64,000 nt of DNA from Nocardioides luteus (GTDB lineage: Bacteria; Actinomycetota; Actinomycetes; Propionibacteriales; Nocardioidaceae), in contig NZ_JZDQ02000019.1 of NCBI RefSeq assembly GCF_000960475.2, positions 1-64,000 on the forward strand, given 5' to 3'. The position numbers and the translations under genes were made by a program. Shown here one piece after another: positions 55,467-63,818 of the stretch. The notes beneath the pieces are model-generated. The model was not told the origin of the DNA. It saw only the letters and a list, made by a program, of their open reading frames with translations, and ran no database searches. The number at the start of each line of letters is the position of its first letter. The first letter of the stretch is position 1.

Positions 55467-56327
55467 ATGCCCACTACAGCCACATTCGTCTCACCGGCCG
55501 ACGGCACTGCGCTCTTGACTCGGACGTGGGGGCAGGAGCTGGCCGAGCCGCGGGGTGTTGTCCAGATCGCCCACGGCATCGCCGAGCACGGGCAGCGTTA
55601 CGACCGGCTCGCACGGGCTCTGGTCGGGGCTGGGTACGTCGTGCGGGCGGTCGACCACCGCGGTCACGGCGGGTCCGTCGCTTCGGCCGACCAGCTCGGT
55701 CATTTCGACTTCGAGGCGCTGGTGGCCGACGTCGCGGCCATGGGTGCCTCGCTGCGCGAGGAGTTCCTCGGGATCCCGGTGTTCCTGGTCGCGCACTCGA
55801 TGGGGTCCTTCGCGGCGCAGACGGTGATCCTGGACCGGTCCGATCTGTACGACGGGGTGGTGCTCTCGGGCTCGACCGCCCTCGACGTACTCGCTGGTGC
55901 GCTCTCGAGCGACGACGGTCCGGTCGGGCTGGAGGCGTTCAACGCCGGGTTCGAGCATCGGACCGGGTACGAGTGGCTCTCGCGCGACGAGGCCGAGGTC
56001 GATGCGTACGTCGCAGACCCGTTGTCCGGGTTCGATCTGCCCGACACCGCCGTGCCTCAGCTGTTCGCCGGCGCCGAGCGTCTGGCCGACCCGGCAGCCC
56101 TCGGCGGGATTCGCTCCGATCTGCCGATTCTCATCGTCTCCGGCGACGCCGACCCCCTTGCCGGAGGGGGCGCCCTGGTCGAGCTGCTGGGGCAGCGTTA
56201 TCGCGAGGCCGGATTGAAGGATGTGACGGTGACGCTCTACCCCGAGGCGCGCCACGAGATCTTCAACGAGACCAACCGCGATGCGATCACCGCCGACGTG
56301 ATCGACTGGCTCACGGCTCATTCCTGA
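55467..56327 (+). CDS. Alpha/beta hydrolase, monoacylglycerol lipase-like
   Basis: The protein has 286 aa. IAHGIAEHGQRY oxyanion motif, DHRGHGGS, nucleophile elbow AHSMGS (Ala replaces the usual Gly before His), acid in VSGDADPLAGG and His in EARHEIFNE. These match bacterial monoacylglycerol lipases and lysophospholipases. Excellent RBS (AGGAGG) before ATG 55467. Likely cytosolic, since no signal peptide is present. Confidence 0.88.
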   Translation: MPTTATFVSPADGTALLTRTWGQELAEPRGVVQIAHGIAEHGQRYDRLARALVGAGYVVRAVDHRGHGGSVASADQLGHFDFEALVADVAAMGASLREEFLGIPVFLVAHSMGSFAAQTVILDRSDLYDGVVLSGSTALDVLAGALSSDDGPVGLEAFNAGFEHRTGYEWLSRDEAEVDAYVADPLSGFDLPDTAVPQLFAGAERLADPAALGGIRSDLPILIVSGDADPLAGGGALVELLGQRYREAGLKDVTVTLYPEARHEIFNETNRDAITADVIDWLTAHS

Positions 56328-56392
56328 TTTCCGCACGGCCAGGGATAGATGGTCTCGCGTCTTCCTGGTTCACCCGACTGAAAGGGCGTGAG

Positions 56393-56803
56393 ATGAGTCG
56401 GACCTCGTTCGTGAGCAGACTTCGCGACCAGGTCGTTCGGCCGCTGATTCACAGCGCGCTGGTGGAGCAGGAGATCCCCGACGTCACCGTCGCGGTCGTC
56501 GTCGGCACCGAGTTCAACAACTCTCTCCGAGAGCATTGAGAACAGCCTTGGAGGTATCCCGAGGACGGGCACGAGTACGTCTGGGCCTACGTCACCTATC
56601 TGCCCACGAACGAGCGTGCCGGCTGGCGGTTGGGGCGCTCGGAGGACCTTCACGATCCAGCTGAGTTGGTGAACGCGCTCTGGCAACTGGGGTCGGATTT
56701 CGAGGACTGGGTCTGTGAGACGTCGTTCGCGTGGGGTCAGCAGCGCCATGCCCGGGTTCCAAAGATTCGAGATCTGCCTGAATGGTTGATCGTCGGAGAG
56801 TGA
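56393..56803 (+). pseudogene. Hypothetical gene interrupted by an in-frame TGA
   Basis: From ATG 56393 the frame reads 48 codons, hits TGA at 56537-56539, then continues open in the same frame for 87 codons to TGA 56801. The downstream part has a clearly protein-like composition (YPEDGHEYVWAYVTYLPT, then PAELVNALWQLGSDFEDWVC). A CGA-to-TGA change would explain it. The intact product would be 136 aa of unknown function. Recoding by selenocysteine is unlikely: there is no Sec context. Confidence 0.65.
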
Positions 56804-56810
56804 CGGTCAC

Positions 56811-57488
56811 TCACGACAAGCGGAGCAGGTCTCGAATGTCTTTCTCCACGAGCTCGATTTCGCCCGGCTCGAGATCGTGATCGCCGAACATGGTGCCGGT
56901 TGCGCTGTGAGCCCAATCAAGAATGGCGTCTACGTCGACGTCTTTGCCCGAGATGCTCCCAGGGTCGACGTCGGGGTCGAGGAGGGTGGACGCGTGTCGG
57001 TTGAGGGCGGCGTGCTCGTCGGGGGCAAGGTTTCGATGAAAGCGACGCAACAGTCGGGCGAGCTGGTCGAGGTTGTCCGTGCGATGGCTGTATTGGATGA
57101 GCGCGACGAGCTCGTGCATGTCCCAGTTGTTGAGCCTCGACTTCCGGGATATGCGACGTCGGGCCCAGTCGAAAAACTCCTTCTGCTCGTTGCCGTCGCC
57201 GAGCTCGGAGATGGCCGTGGCCGCCAGAAGACTCGCCTCGCCGGAGCGGTCTCGGAGCGCGGCTACGTACGTGGTCATGCCATCAGCGGCGTACCGGATC
57301 CGGAGCGTCTGGAGAGCTGCCGCCCTGCAGGACGCCTTCGCGCTCGAGCTCGCCTCGTTGACCAAGAAGCCCAGCGGCGGCAGGTCGCCGCTGGTGCAAC
57401 TCAGGTACTGGACGAGCGGTTCCCGCCGCCAGTCCGTGGGACTCGGCAGTCGCGCCATGACTTCCGCTGTGGTGATCGAGACTTGCAT
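56811..57488 (-). CDS. Hypothetical helical protein
   Basis: The protein has 225 aa. Not recognised. Predominantly helical, charged, no TM segment; it contains a Trp-rich helix (EFFDWARRRISRKSRLNNWD). It may be a HEAT-like solenoid, but this cannot be shown by eye. The stop codon overlaps a palindrome (GAGTGAC-G-GTCACTC at 56798) shared with the end of the convergent broken gene. Confidence 0.65.
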   Translation of the reverse strand: MQVSITTAEVMARLPSPTDWRREPLVQYLSCTSGDLPPLGFLVNEASSSAKASCRAAALQTLRIRYAADGMTTYVAALRDRSGEASLLAATAISELGDGNEQKEFFDWARRRISRKSRLNNWDMHELVALIQYSHRTDNLDQLARLLRRFHRNLAPDEHAALNRHASTLLDPDVDPGSISGKDVDVDAILDWAHSATGTMFGDHDLEPGEIELVEKDIRDLLRLS

Positions 57489-57617
57489 GCGAGCTCAGCT
57501 CTGCTTGGTGATGGAAGGTCATGATGCATCGCCAGATCTTCCTGCGTGTGGCGATGCCACGAGACTCCCCAGAACTCAGCAGCGGAGGAGGCGTCCGGAC
57601 CGACGTACGTTCGCGCT

Positions 57618-58502
57618 TCAGACGTACGGCCGGATGGCGTCGATGATCCGCGACCAGTTCTCCGCGCCATACCCACGGGAGCGTGCCCAGGAGTAGTGAG
57701 CCTGGACGGCGCGGGGGAGGTCGGCGTCGATGCCGGCGGCCTCGCTGGCCTCGACGAGGTGGTCGGCGGTGGCGCCCATCATCGTGACGGTGCTCAGGTG
57801 GCCGGGGTGCTGGCCGGCCTCGAGCTGGGCGCCGAGGTCCTCCCCGGCGGCGAGCATCGGCGGGATGCCGGCGAGGGTCTGCATGAGCTCGGGCAGAGCA
57901 GCCGACGGCTTGATGCCGCCCGTCTCCAGCAGCGCGACGGCGTGGAGGAGCGAGGAGAGGGAGGTGAGGAAGATGTCCAGGTTGGCCTGGTACATCAGCT
58001 GCGCGAGCCCGGGATCCTCGCCAAGGTAGCGGACCGACCCGACGCGGGCCAGCGCGTCCTGGTGCGGAGCGAGTACGTCGGCGGGGCCGCTGACATAGAC
58101 GTACGCATCGGGTGTTCCGACCATCGGCGCCGGGACCATCACGCCGCCGGTCAGGAAGTGGGCACCGTGCGAGGCCACCCACTCCGCACCCCGACGCGTC
58201 CCGTCCGGCGACTCGGAGCTGAGGTTGACGACGGTCCGACCGCTCAGCTCGGAGGTGGCGGAGTCGAGTACGTCGTACATCGCCTGGTAGTCGGTCAGGC
58301 TGAGGATGACCAGGTCGCTCGCCGCGACGGCCTTCGCGGGCGAGTCGGCCAGCTGGGCGCCAGCGGCGACGACCTCGTCGGCGCGCGAGGCGGTGCGGTT
58401 CCAGACGGTCACCGGATGCCCGGCCGCGAGCAGGCTGTGGACCATCGCCTGACCCATGGGGCCGAGGCCGACGACGGTGATGGCGGCAGGAGATTGACTC
58501 AT
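57618..58502 (-). CDS. NAD(P)-dependent oxidoreductase, 3-hydroxyisobutyrate dehydrogenase/imine reductase type
   Basis: The protein has 294 aa. N-terminal Rossmann domain VVGLGPMGQAMVHSLLAAGH with VWNRT for NADPH. The substrate region GGVMVPAPMVGTPDAYVYVS and the helical C-terminal dimer domain are closer to imine reductases than to HIBADH, whose catalytic Lys motif is not seen. It may reduce a cyclic imine or a related carbonyl. Divergent from an HxlR-type regulator with a palindromic operator between. Confidence 0.85.
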   Translation of the reverse strand: MSQSPAAITVVGLGPMGQAMVHSLLAAGHPVTVWNRTASRADEVVAAGAQLADSPAKAVAASDLVILSLTDYQAMYDVLDSATSELSGRTVVNLSSESPDGTRRGAEWVASHGAHFLTGGVMVPAPMVGTPDAYVYVSGPADVLAPHQDALARVGSVRYLGEDPGLAQLMYQANLDIFLTSLSSLLHAVALLETGGIKPSAALPELMQTLAGIPPMLAAGEDLGAQLEAGQHPGHLSTVTMMGATADHLVEASEAAGIDADLPRAVQAHYSWARSRGYGAENWSRIIDAIRPYV

Positions 58503-58537
58503 GAGAGCAATCCTCGGCGCATACGTACGATGGCGGG

Positions 58538-58562
58538 AGTACCCACTATTTACTGGGGTACT
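58538..58562. promoter_or_regulatory. HxlR-type operator
   Basis: AGTACCC and GGGTACT form perfect 7-bp arms with an 11-bp AT-rich spacer, midway between the divergent dehydrogenase and HxlR genes. GTAC-centred inverted repeats are typical of HxlR-family sites. Confidence 0.65.
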
Positions 58563-58590
58563 TACCACAAGGTGAGTGAGGAAGAACCCG

Positions 58591-58971
58591 ATGGCGAAGC
58601 CACGAAGCGGCCCCTACATCTGCGGCATCGACGCCGCGCTCGACGTGGTCAGCGGCAAGTGGAAGGGGCTGATCCTGTGGGAGCTCGACACCTATGACGT
58701 ACGCCGCTTCGCAGAGCTCCGCCGAGGCCTGCCGGGCGTCAGCGAGAAGATGCTGACCCAGCACCTGCGCGAGATGGAGCAGGACGGGCTGGTGCACCGG
58801 GAGGTGTATGCCGAGGTGCCGCCGCGGGTGGAGTACTCGCTGACCGAGCACGGCCGAAGCCTCAACGCCGCGCTCGGGCCGCTCGGCCGCTGGGGCATGG
58901 ACCGCATCGCCCGCGAGCGCACCGAGCTGGTCGAGCACCGGGACGCCGAGATCCTGCCCCGACCGTCGTAA
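58591..58971 (+). CDS. HxlR family winged-helix transcriptional regulator
   Basis: The protein has 126 aa. CGIDAALDVVSGKWKGLILW is the HxlR signature, then FAELRRGLPGVSEKMLTQHL, REMEQDGLVHREVYAEVPPR and EYSLTEHGRSL. One Cys (CGI) at the canonical redox/aldehyde-sensing position is retained. ATG 58591 has GAGGAAG 6 nt upstream. It probably regulates itself and the divergent dehydrogenase. Confidence 0.92.
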   Translation: MAKPRSGPYICGIDAALDVVSGKWKGLILWELDTYDVRRFAELRRGLPGVSEKMLTQHLREMEQDGLVHREVYAEVPPRVEYSLTEHGRSLNAALGPLGRWGMDRIARERTELVEHRDAEILPRPS

Positions 58972-58977
58972 TCGGCC

Positions 58978-59895
58978 TCAGGCCGAGACCGGCACGTGCT
59001 CGCGCAGGAACGCGAGCTGGTCGGCGATCACCGTGCTGAAGAGCGGCTCGACATAGGGGTCGAAGTGGCCGCCGGGGTAGACGCGTACGGTCGCGTCGGC
59101 CATCCGCGCAGCCGTCTCCTCCGCGACGTGGCGAGGGGTGATCGCGTCCGACTCGACGATCTGCACCAGGGCGGGGCAGGTGACGCCTCGGGCCCATCGC
59201 CTCGGGGAGTACAGGCCGATCTTGAGCACGATCCGCGCAGCGACCTCGACGGGGTAGGCGCCGCTCGCAAGTCCTGACTCGGAGATGAGCCTGTCCATGC
59301 CGGGCGCGGCGTCGGGGGTGGTCATCACGGCGGTCTCACCGGGCAGACCTGCCGCGTCGACGTAGACGGGTCCTCGTTTCGTCCAGGCGCCGATCTGGTC
59401 GCGGATGCCGGCCACCCCGACACGCAGGCTCGGGACGAGGCCGGTCGCGCGGACCGCTGCCGGGCCGCTGACGTGCGGGACCTGGGCGATGATCGCCGCG
59501 AGCGGCTCGCCCTGTCCGGCGAGGCTGATGACATGCCCGCCGGAGAAGGACGTGCCCCAGGCGACCACACGCTCGGCGTCGACTCCGGGAAGGGTGCGGG
59601 CGTAGGCGAGGGCTGCCCGCCAGTCCTGGTGCTGCATCGCCACGTCGAGCAGCTGGCGGGGCGTACCGGCACTCTCGCCGAAGCCGCGGTAGTCGAAGAC
59701 GGCGACCGCGTAGCCCGCGCCGACGAACTCCTCGGCGTAGGCATAGAGCCGCAGGGCGCGGACGCCGCCGAAGCCGTGGGCCATGACGATCACCGGGACG
59801 GGCGCCTGCTGCCCGGACGGCTGGTAGACGCGTACGGCGCACTCGACGCCCTCGGACAGGAAGGTCTCGTCGGACCAGGTGAAACGGTGGCTCAC
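58978..59895 (-). CDS. Alpha/beta hydrolase (dienelactone hydrolase/Xaa-Pro peptidase-like S9/S15 type)
   Basis: The protein has 305 aa. AHGFGGVRALRLYAYAEEF, FDYRGFGES, nucleophile elbow GTSFSGGH and His in PGGHFDPYVEP are visible. The GxSxSGG elbow fits the S15-like cytosolic hydrolases annotated in actinobacteria. GTG start at 59895 follows CGGGAG. Divergent from a TetR gene across a 79-bp region with a clear palindrome. Confidence 0.85.
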   Translation of the reverse strand: MSHRFTWSDETFLSEGVECAVRVYQPSGQQAPVPVIVMAHGFGGVRALRLYAYAEEFVGAGYAVAVFDYRGFGESAGTPRQLLDVAMQHQDWRAALAYARTLPGVDAERVVAWGTSFSGGHVISLAGQGEPLAAIIAQVPHVSGPAAVRATGLVPSLRVGVAGIRDQIGAWTKRGPVYVDAAGLPGETAVMTTPDAAPGMDRLISESGLASGAYPVEVAARIVLKIGLYSPRRWARGVTCPALVQIVESDAITPRHVAEETAARMADATVRVYPGGHFDPYVEPLFSTVIADQLAFLREHVPVSA

Positions 59896-59910
59896 GGGGA
59901 CTCCCGGGGT

Positions 59911-59933
59911 TTTCTTGAATGGCGTACAAGAAA
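59911..59933. promoter_or_regulatory. TetR operator candidate
   Basis: TTTCTTG and CAAGAAA form perfect 7-bp arms with a 9-bp spacer, 16 bp upstream of the hydrolase start, in the divergent hydrolase-TetR intergenic region. Confidence 0.65.
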
Positions 59934-59974
59934 GGTAGGGCTCTTCTAGAACGGCAGTCAAGATAAGGTGGCGT

Positions 59975-60532
59975 GTGCCTCGAAACCGCAGACCACAGGA
60001 TCGTGAGGAGAAACGGCAGGAGATCGTGCGCGCTGCGGCGACCCTGTTCACCGACGTCGGCTACGACGAGACGTCGACGACGAAGATCGCGACGGCCGCC
60101 GGTGTGACGACCACGACGATCTACTGGTACTTCGCGGACAAGGACGCGCTTCTCGTCGCGGTCCTCGATCATGTTCTCGAAGCCGCGCTCGCCGAGGCCG
60201 CACTCCACTCACAGCGTCCGTGGGCCGACCAGGTTCTCTGGGCCGTCGATCGGTTGGAGAGATATCGGCGGCTCGTGACCGTGGTGCACGCACGCGCTCC
60301 GATCTCTGAGTCCATCGGCGCCTGGCACGACGAGTTCCACCGCTTGGTCGACTCGATGATGGTCGACGGATTTCGGGATGCCGGTGTCCCGGAGAGCGAC
60401 CTGGACGCGATGACGAAGATCGGAGTCTTCGTGGTCGAGGGCCTCTTGATGCACCCGCAGTCCGAGCAGGATCGTCGGGCCGTCGTCACCCTCCTCACGG
60501 GTCAGACCCGTCGAGGTTCAGGCTCCTCCTGA
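59975..60532 (+). CDS. TetR/AcrR family transcriptional regulator
   Basis: The protein has 185 aa. HTH residues about 18-55 (AAATLFTDVGYDETSTTKIA, TAAGVTTTTIYWYFADKDAL). GTG start at 59975; TAAGGT 5 nt upstream suggests a leaderless or near-leaderless transcript. It probably represses the divergent hydrolase through the TTTCTTG palindrome. Its 3' end overlaps the convergent MmyB-type regulator by 31 bp. Confidence 0.87.
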   Translation: MPRNRRPQDREEKRQEIVRAAATLFTDVGYDETSTTKIATAAGVTTTTIYWYFADKDALLVAVLDHVLEAALAEAALHSQRPWADQVLWAVDRLERYRRLVTVVHARAPISESIGAWHDEFHRLVDSMMVDGFRDAGVPESDLDAMTKIGVFVVEGLLMHPQSEQDRRAVVTLLTGQTRRGSGSS

Positions 60533-61356
60533 CGCGTGGGCAGCCCCGCGGAGGCGAGCAGTGCCAGCTTCTCCGCGTCGGGTGAGCCGGCGTCGGGGTG
60601 GTAGACGACGAGCATCAGGTCGTCGGTGCCGTTGATCGTCAGCCGCTCCCGGTTGAGGGTGAGCTCGCCGACCTGAGGGTGGTTCATCCTGATCGGGGCG
60701 CCGGTCTGCGCGCGTACGTCATGGCGTGCCCAGAGCTGCCGGAACCGAGCGCTGGCCAGGGAGAGCTCGCCGATGAGCTCGATGAACCGAGGGTCGTCGA
60801 TGTCGGTGCCCACCGCTTGGCGGAGGTTGCCGACGAAGCACTCCGTCATCGACTCCCACTCCGGATGGAACTCCTGCTGGCCCGGGTCGAGGAACTGGTC
60901 CCGCAGCTGGTTGCCGCCCGGCGCGAGCCGCGGCGAGAGCGCCCGGGCGAGAGTGTTGGCGGCCAGGATGTCGAAGTAGCGCCCCTCGATGAACGCGGGC
61001 TGCACCATCGAGTCGAGCAGCTTGAGCGCGCCGGGCGGGACGGTCTCCTTGCGCCGGCGCGGCCGTCGGCGGCGGGGAGCCTCGGCGACCAGCGACATCA
61101 TGTGGGCGGTGTGGTCGTCGTCGAGCTGGAGCACGCGGGCGATCGACTCGAGCACCTGCGCCGACGGGTTGCGGTCGCGGCCGCGCTCCAGGCGCAGGTA
61201 GTAGTCCGCGCTGATCCCGGCCAGCATGGCGACCTCCTCGCGGCGGAGCCCGGGGACGCGACGTACGCCCACGGCCGGGATGCCCGCCGCCTCGGGCGTC
61301 ACCAGCGCCCGCCTGGCCTGGAGGAATGCGCCCAACGGGTTCGTCGCCTCGCTCAT
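60502..61356 (-). CDS. XRE family regulator with MmyB-like ligand domain
   Basis: The protein has 284 aa. N-terminal HTH (VRRVPGLRREEVAMLAGISA, DYYLRLERGRDRNPSAQVLE) and a C-terminal MmyB-type PAS-like domain (PAFIEGRYFDILAANTLARA, TINGTDDLMLVVYHPDAGSP). These actinobacterial regulators usually repress an adjacent SDR or oxidoreductase gene, exactly the arrangement here with the divergent SDR. Confidence 0.9.
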   Translation of the reverse strand: MSEATNPLGAFLQARRALVTPEAAGIPAVGVRRVPGLRREEVAMLAGISADYYLRLERGRDRNPSAQVLESIARVLQLDDDHTAHMMSLVAEAPRRRRPRRRKETVPPGALKLLDSMVQPAFIEGRYFDILAANTLARALSPRLAPGGNQLRDQFLDPGQQEFHPEWESMTECFVGNLRQAVGTDIDDPRFIELIGELSLASARFRQLWARHDVRAQTGAPIRMNHPQVGELTLNRERLTINGTDDLMLVVYHPDAGSPDAEKLALLASAGLPTRQEEPEPRRV

Positions 61357-61500
61357 GTCTCAAGCCTAGGTCGGCACCGCGCGCACAGAGGGGGCCCTGT
61401 CAGGCCCCGGTCTGACCAGGACTCTGGGCGGTCGGCGCCGGCCCACCTAGCGTCGAAGACGGCCCGACCGGGCCGACCTAGGAAAGGGAACGAAACGCAC

Positions 61501-62196
61501 ATGACCGTCGCACTGATCACCGGCGCCAACAAGGGCATCGGCTTCGAGACCGCCCGCCAGCTCACCGAGGCCGGCTACGACGTCTACCTCGGCGCACGCG
61601 ACGTCGAGCGAGGGGAGAAGGCGGCCGCCGAGCTCGGCGCGCGCTTCGTACAGCTCGACGTCACCGACGACAGCTCCGTCACCGCCGCGCTGGCGACCAT
61701 CGAGGAGGCCGAGGGTCGCCTCGACGTACTCGTGAACAACGCCGGCGTCCTCGTCGCCGAACCGCTCGACGGCCCGACCGCTCTTCAGGTCTTCGACATC
61801 AACGCCGTCGGGATCATCCGGGTCACCGAGGCCGCGCTGCCGCTGCTGCGTCGCTCGGAGAACCCACGCGTGGTCAACGTGTCCAGCAGCATGGGCTCGT
61901 TCTGGGCCAACACCACGCCCGGCCGGGTCGAGCAGGGGATGTTCCTGCCGCTCTACGCCGCGTCCAAGTCCGCCGCGACCATGCTGACGGTCCAGTACGC
62001 CAAGGCGTACGACACGATCCGGTTCAACGCCGTCGAGCCCGGTCCCACGGCCACCGACATGACCGCCGGCTACGGCATCGACGACATCGCCCGACCGCCC
62101 GCGGAGAGCGCGAAGATCGTCGTACGCCTCGCCACCCTGGACCTCGAGGTCCCCACCGGCACGCTCCAGGACAAGGACGGCGAGCTCGCGTGGTAG
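61501..62196 (+). CDS. SDR family NAD(P)-dependent oxidoreductase
   Basis: The protein has 231 aa. Classical SDR: TGANKGIGFE coenzyme motif, LDVTDD, VNNAGVL, catalytic Ser in VVNVSSSMGS and YAASKSA (Tyr-x-x-x-Lys). GARD after the second strand suggests NADPH preference. ATG 61501 has GGAAAGGGAACG upstream. Divergent from the MmyB-type regulator; GTCAG-N8-CTGAC at 61399-61416 may be its operator. Confidence 0.9.
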   Translation: MTVALITGANKGIGFETARQLTEAGYDVYLGARDVERGEKAAAELGARFVQLDVTDDSSVTAALATIEEAEGRLDVLVNNAGVLVAEPLDGPTALQVFDINAVGIIRVTEAALPLLRRSENPRVVNVSSSMGSFWANTTPGRVEQGMFLPLYAASKSAATMLTVQYAKAYDTIRFNAVEPGPTATDMTAGYGIDDIARPPAESAKIVVRLATLDLEVPTGTLQDKDGELAW

Positions 62197-62266
62197 TCGT
62201 CACATCTGGTGGTTATCGGCCGTTCGCGATTTGGGCGGGGGAGCGGGGCCTTGTGAACCTGAAGTA

Positions 62267-63736
62267 ATGAGCGAACTGAAAAGTGAGACCATCGCCGGCG
62301 ATCCCGGCGCGCGGTCTTTCCTGGGCCAGCCACGCGTCCTCGCCAACCTGTTCGGCGTCGAGCTGTGGGAGCGGTTCAGCTTCTACGGCATGCAGGGCAT
62401 CCTGGCGATCTACCTCTACTACTCCGCGGCCCAGGGCGGCCTCGGGATCAGCGAGACGGTCGCGCTCGGCATCGTCGGTGCGTACGGCGGCGCGGTCTAC
62501 CTCTCCACCATCATCGCGGCCTGGATCGCCGACCGCCTGCTCGGCGCGGAACGTACGCTCTTCGCTTCTGCCTGCCTCGTCGTCCTCGGCCACCTCGGCC
62601 TCGCGCTGATCCCCGGGATCGCCGGGGTCGGCGTCGGTCTCGTCCTGATCGCGCTCGGCTCGGGCGGCGTGAAGGCGAACGCGTCCTCCCTCGTCGGCAC
62701 CCTGTACGCCGCCGATGACGAGCGCCGCGACGCCGGCTTCTCTCTCTTCTACCTGGGCATCAACCTGGGCGCCCTGGTCGGCCCGCTGCTGACCGGGCTG
62801 CTGCAGAAGCAGTGGGGCTTCCACTTCGGCTTCGGCCTGGCCGCGATCGGGATGATCCTCGGCCTGGTGCAGTACACCCTGGGCCGCGGCGCGCTGCCCG
62901 CCGCGAGCCGCGTCGTACCCAACCCGCTTCCCGCCGCCGAGCGTGGCCGCTGGATCGGCATCGCCGTCGCCGCGGTGGCGCTCATCGTGGTGCTCAGCCT
63001 GACCGGCGTCATCACCGCACCGCGCCTGGCCAACATCGTGATCGGCATCAGCATCGTCGCCGCGGTCGCGCTCTTCGCCGTCATCCTCTCCAGCCGCCTG
63101 ATCTCCTCGGTCGAGCGGAGCCGAGTGTGGGCGATGGTGCCCCTGTTCGTGGCCAGCGCGGTCTTCTGGTCGCTCTACCAGCAGCAGTTCACCGTGATGG
63201 TGGTCTACTCCGACCAGCGCCTGGACCGCGACATCTTCGGCTGGGAGATGCCGGTCTCCTGGGTCAACTCGATCAACCCGGTCTTCATCATCCTGCTCGC
63301 CGGCGTCTTCGCCGCCCTGTGGACCAAGCTCGGCTCCCGTCAGCCGTCGACGCCGGTGAAGTTCGGACTCGGCACCATCTTGATGGGGCTGGCGTTCTGG
63401 GCGTTCCTGCTGATGCCGAACGGTGCTCACTCGGTGCCGCTGATCGGCCTCGCGTTCATCCTGCTGCTCTTCACCCTAGCCGAGCTGCTGCTCTCGCCGG
63501 TCGGCCTCTCCCTGGCCACCAAGCTCGCCCCGGCTCGGTTCCAGACCCAGATGATGGCGCTCTTCTTCCTCTCCATCGCCCTCGGCACCGCGATGTCCGG
63601 CCGCCTCGCCGAGTTCTACGACGTCTCGAACGACAGCGGCTTCTTCTGGTGGGTCGGCCTCGCCTCGGTCGTCGTCGGTGTCCTGCTGCTCGTCGGCAAC
63701 CGGCCCATCCGGAAGCTGATGGCCGGCGTGCACTGA
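62267..63736 (+). CDS. Peptide MFS transporter (POT/PTR2 family)
   Basis: The protein has 489 aa with about 14 TM helices. The proton-coupling ExxERFSFYG motif is in GVELWERFSFYGMQGIL; GSGGVKANASSLVG and FSLFYLGINLGALVGP are typical POT signatures. It should import di- and tripeptides with protons. ATG 62267 follows GAAGTA; a GGGGGAGCGGGG stretch lies further upstream. A strong hairpin follows the gene. Confidence 0.92.
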   Translation: MSELKSETIAGDPGARSFLGQPRVLANLFGVELWERFSFYGMQGILAIYLYYSAAQGGLGISETVALGIVGAYGGAVYLSTIIAAWIADRLLGAERTLFASACLVVLGHLGLALIPGIAGVGVGLVLIALGSGGVKANASSLVGTLYAADDERRDAGFSLFYLGINLGALVGPLLTGLLQKQWGFHFGFGLAAIGMILGLVQYTLGRGALPAASRVVPNPLPAAERGRWIGIAVAAVALIVVLSLTGVITAPRLANIVIGISIVAAVALFAVILSSRLISSVERSRVWAMVPLFVASAVFWSLYQQQFTVMVVYSDQRLDRDIFGWEMPVSWVNSINPVFIILLAGVFAALWTKLGSRQPSTPVKFGLGTILMGLAFWAFLLMPNGAHSVPLIGLAFILLLFTLAELLLSPVGLSLATKLAPARFQTQMMALFFLSIALGTAMSGRLAEFYDVSNDSGFFWWVGLASVVVGVLLLVGNRPIRKLMAGVH

Positions 63737-63766
63737 TCGCTGCGGCGTACGCGTCCGAAAGGATGA

Positions 63767-63796
63767 CCCGGGCGAACGAGACCTCGTTCGCCCGGG
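63767..63796. terminator. Strong bidirectional terminator hairpin
   Basis: CCCGGGCGAACGAG and CTCGTTCGCCCGGG form a perfect 14-bp inverted repeat with a 2-nt centre, between the convergent POT gene and the LPxTG gene. Confidence 0.85.
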
Positions 63797-63818
63797 CCCG
63801 TCGACGGCCGGGTGTGGG

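Noticed and set aside
54554..55579. Minus-strand 341-codon open frame opposite the hypothetical protein at 54719
   Set aside because: Low-complexity shadow without domain features; the plus-strand frame has ordinary protein composition and a leaderless promoter.
56537..56539. Selenocysteine codon
   Set aside because: No redox motif around the TGA, no visible SECIS-like hairpin, and no Sec genes in the window; nonsense mutation is simpler.
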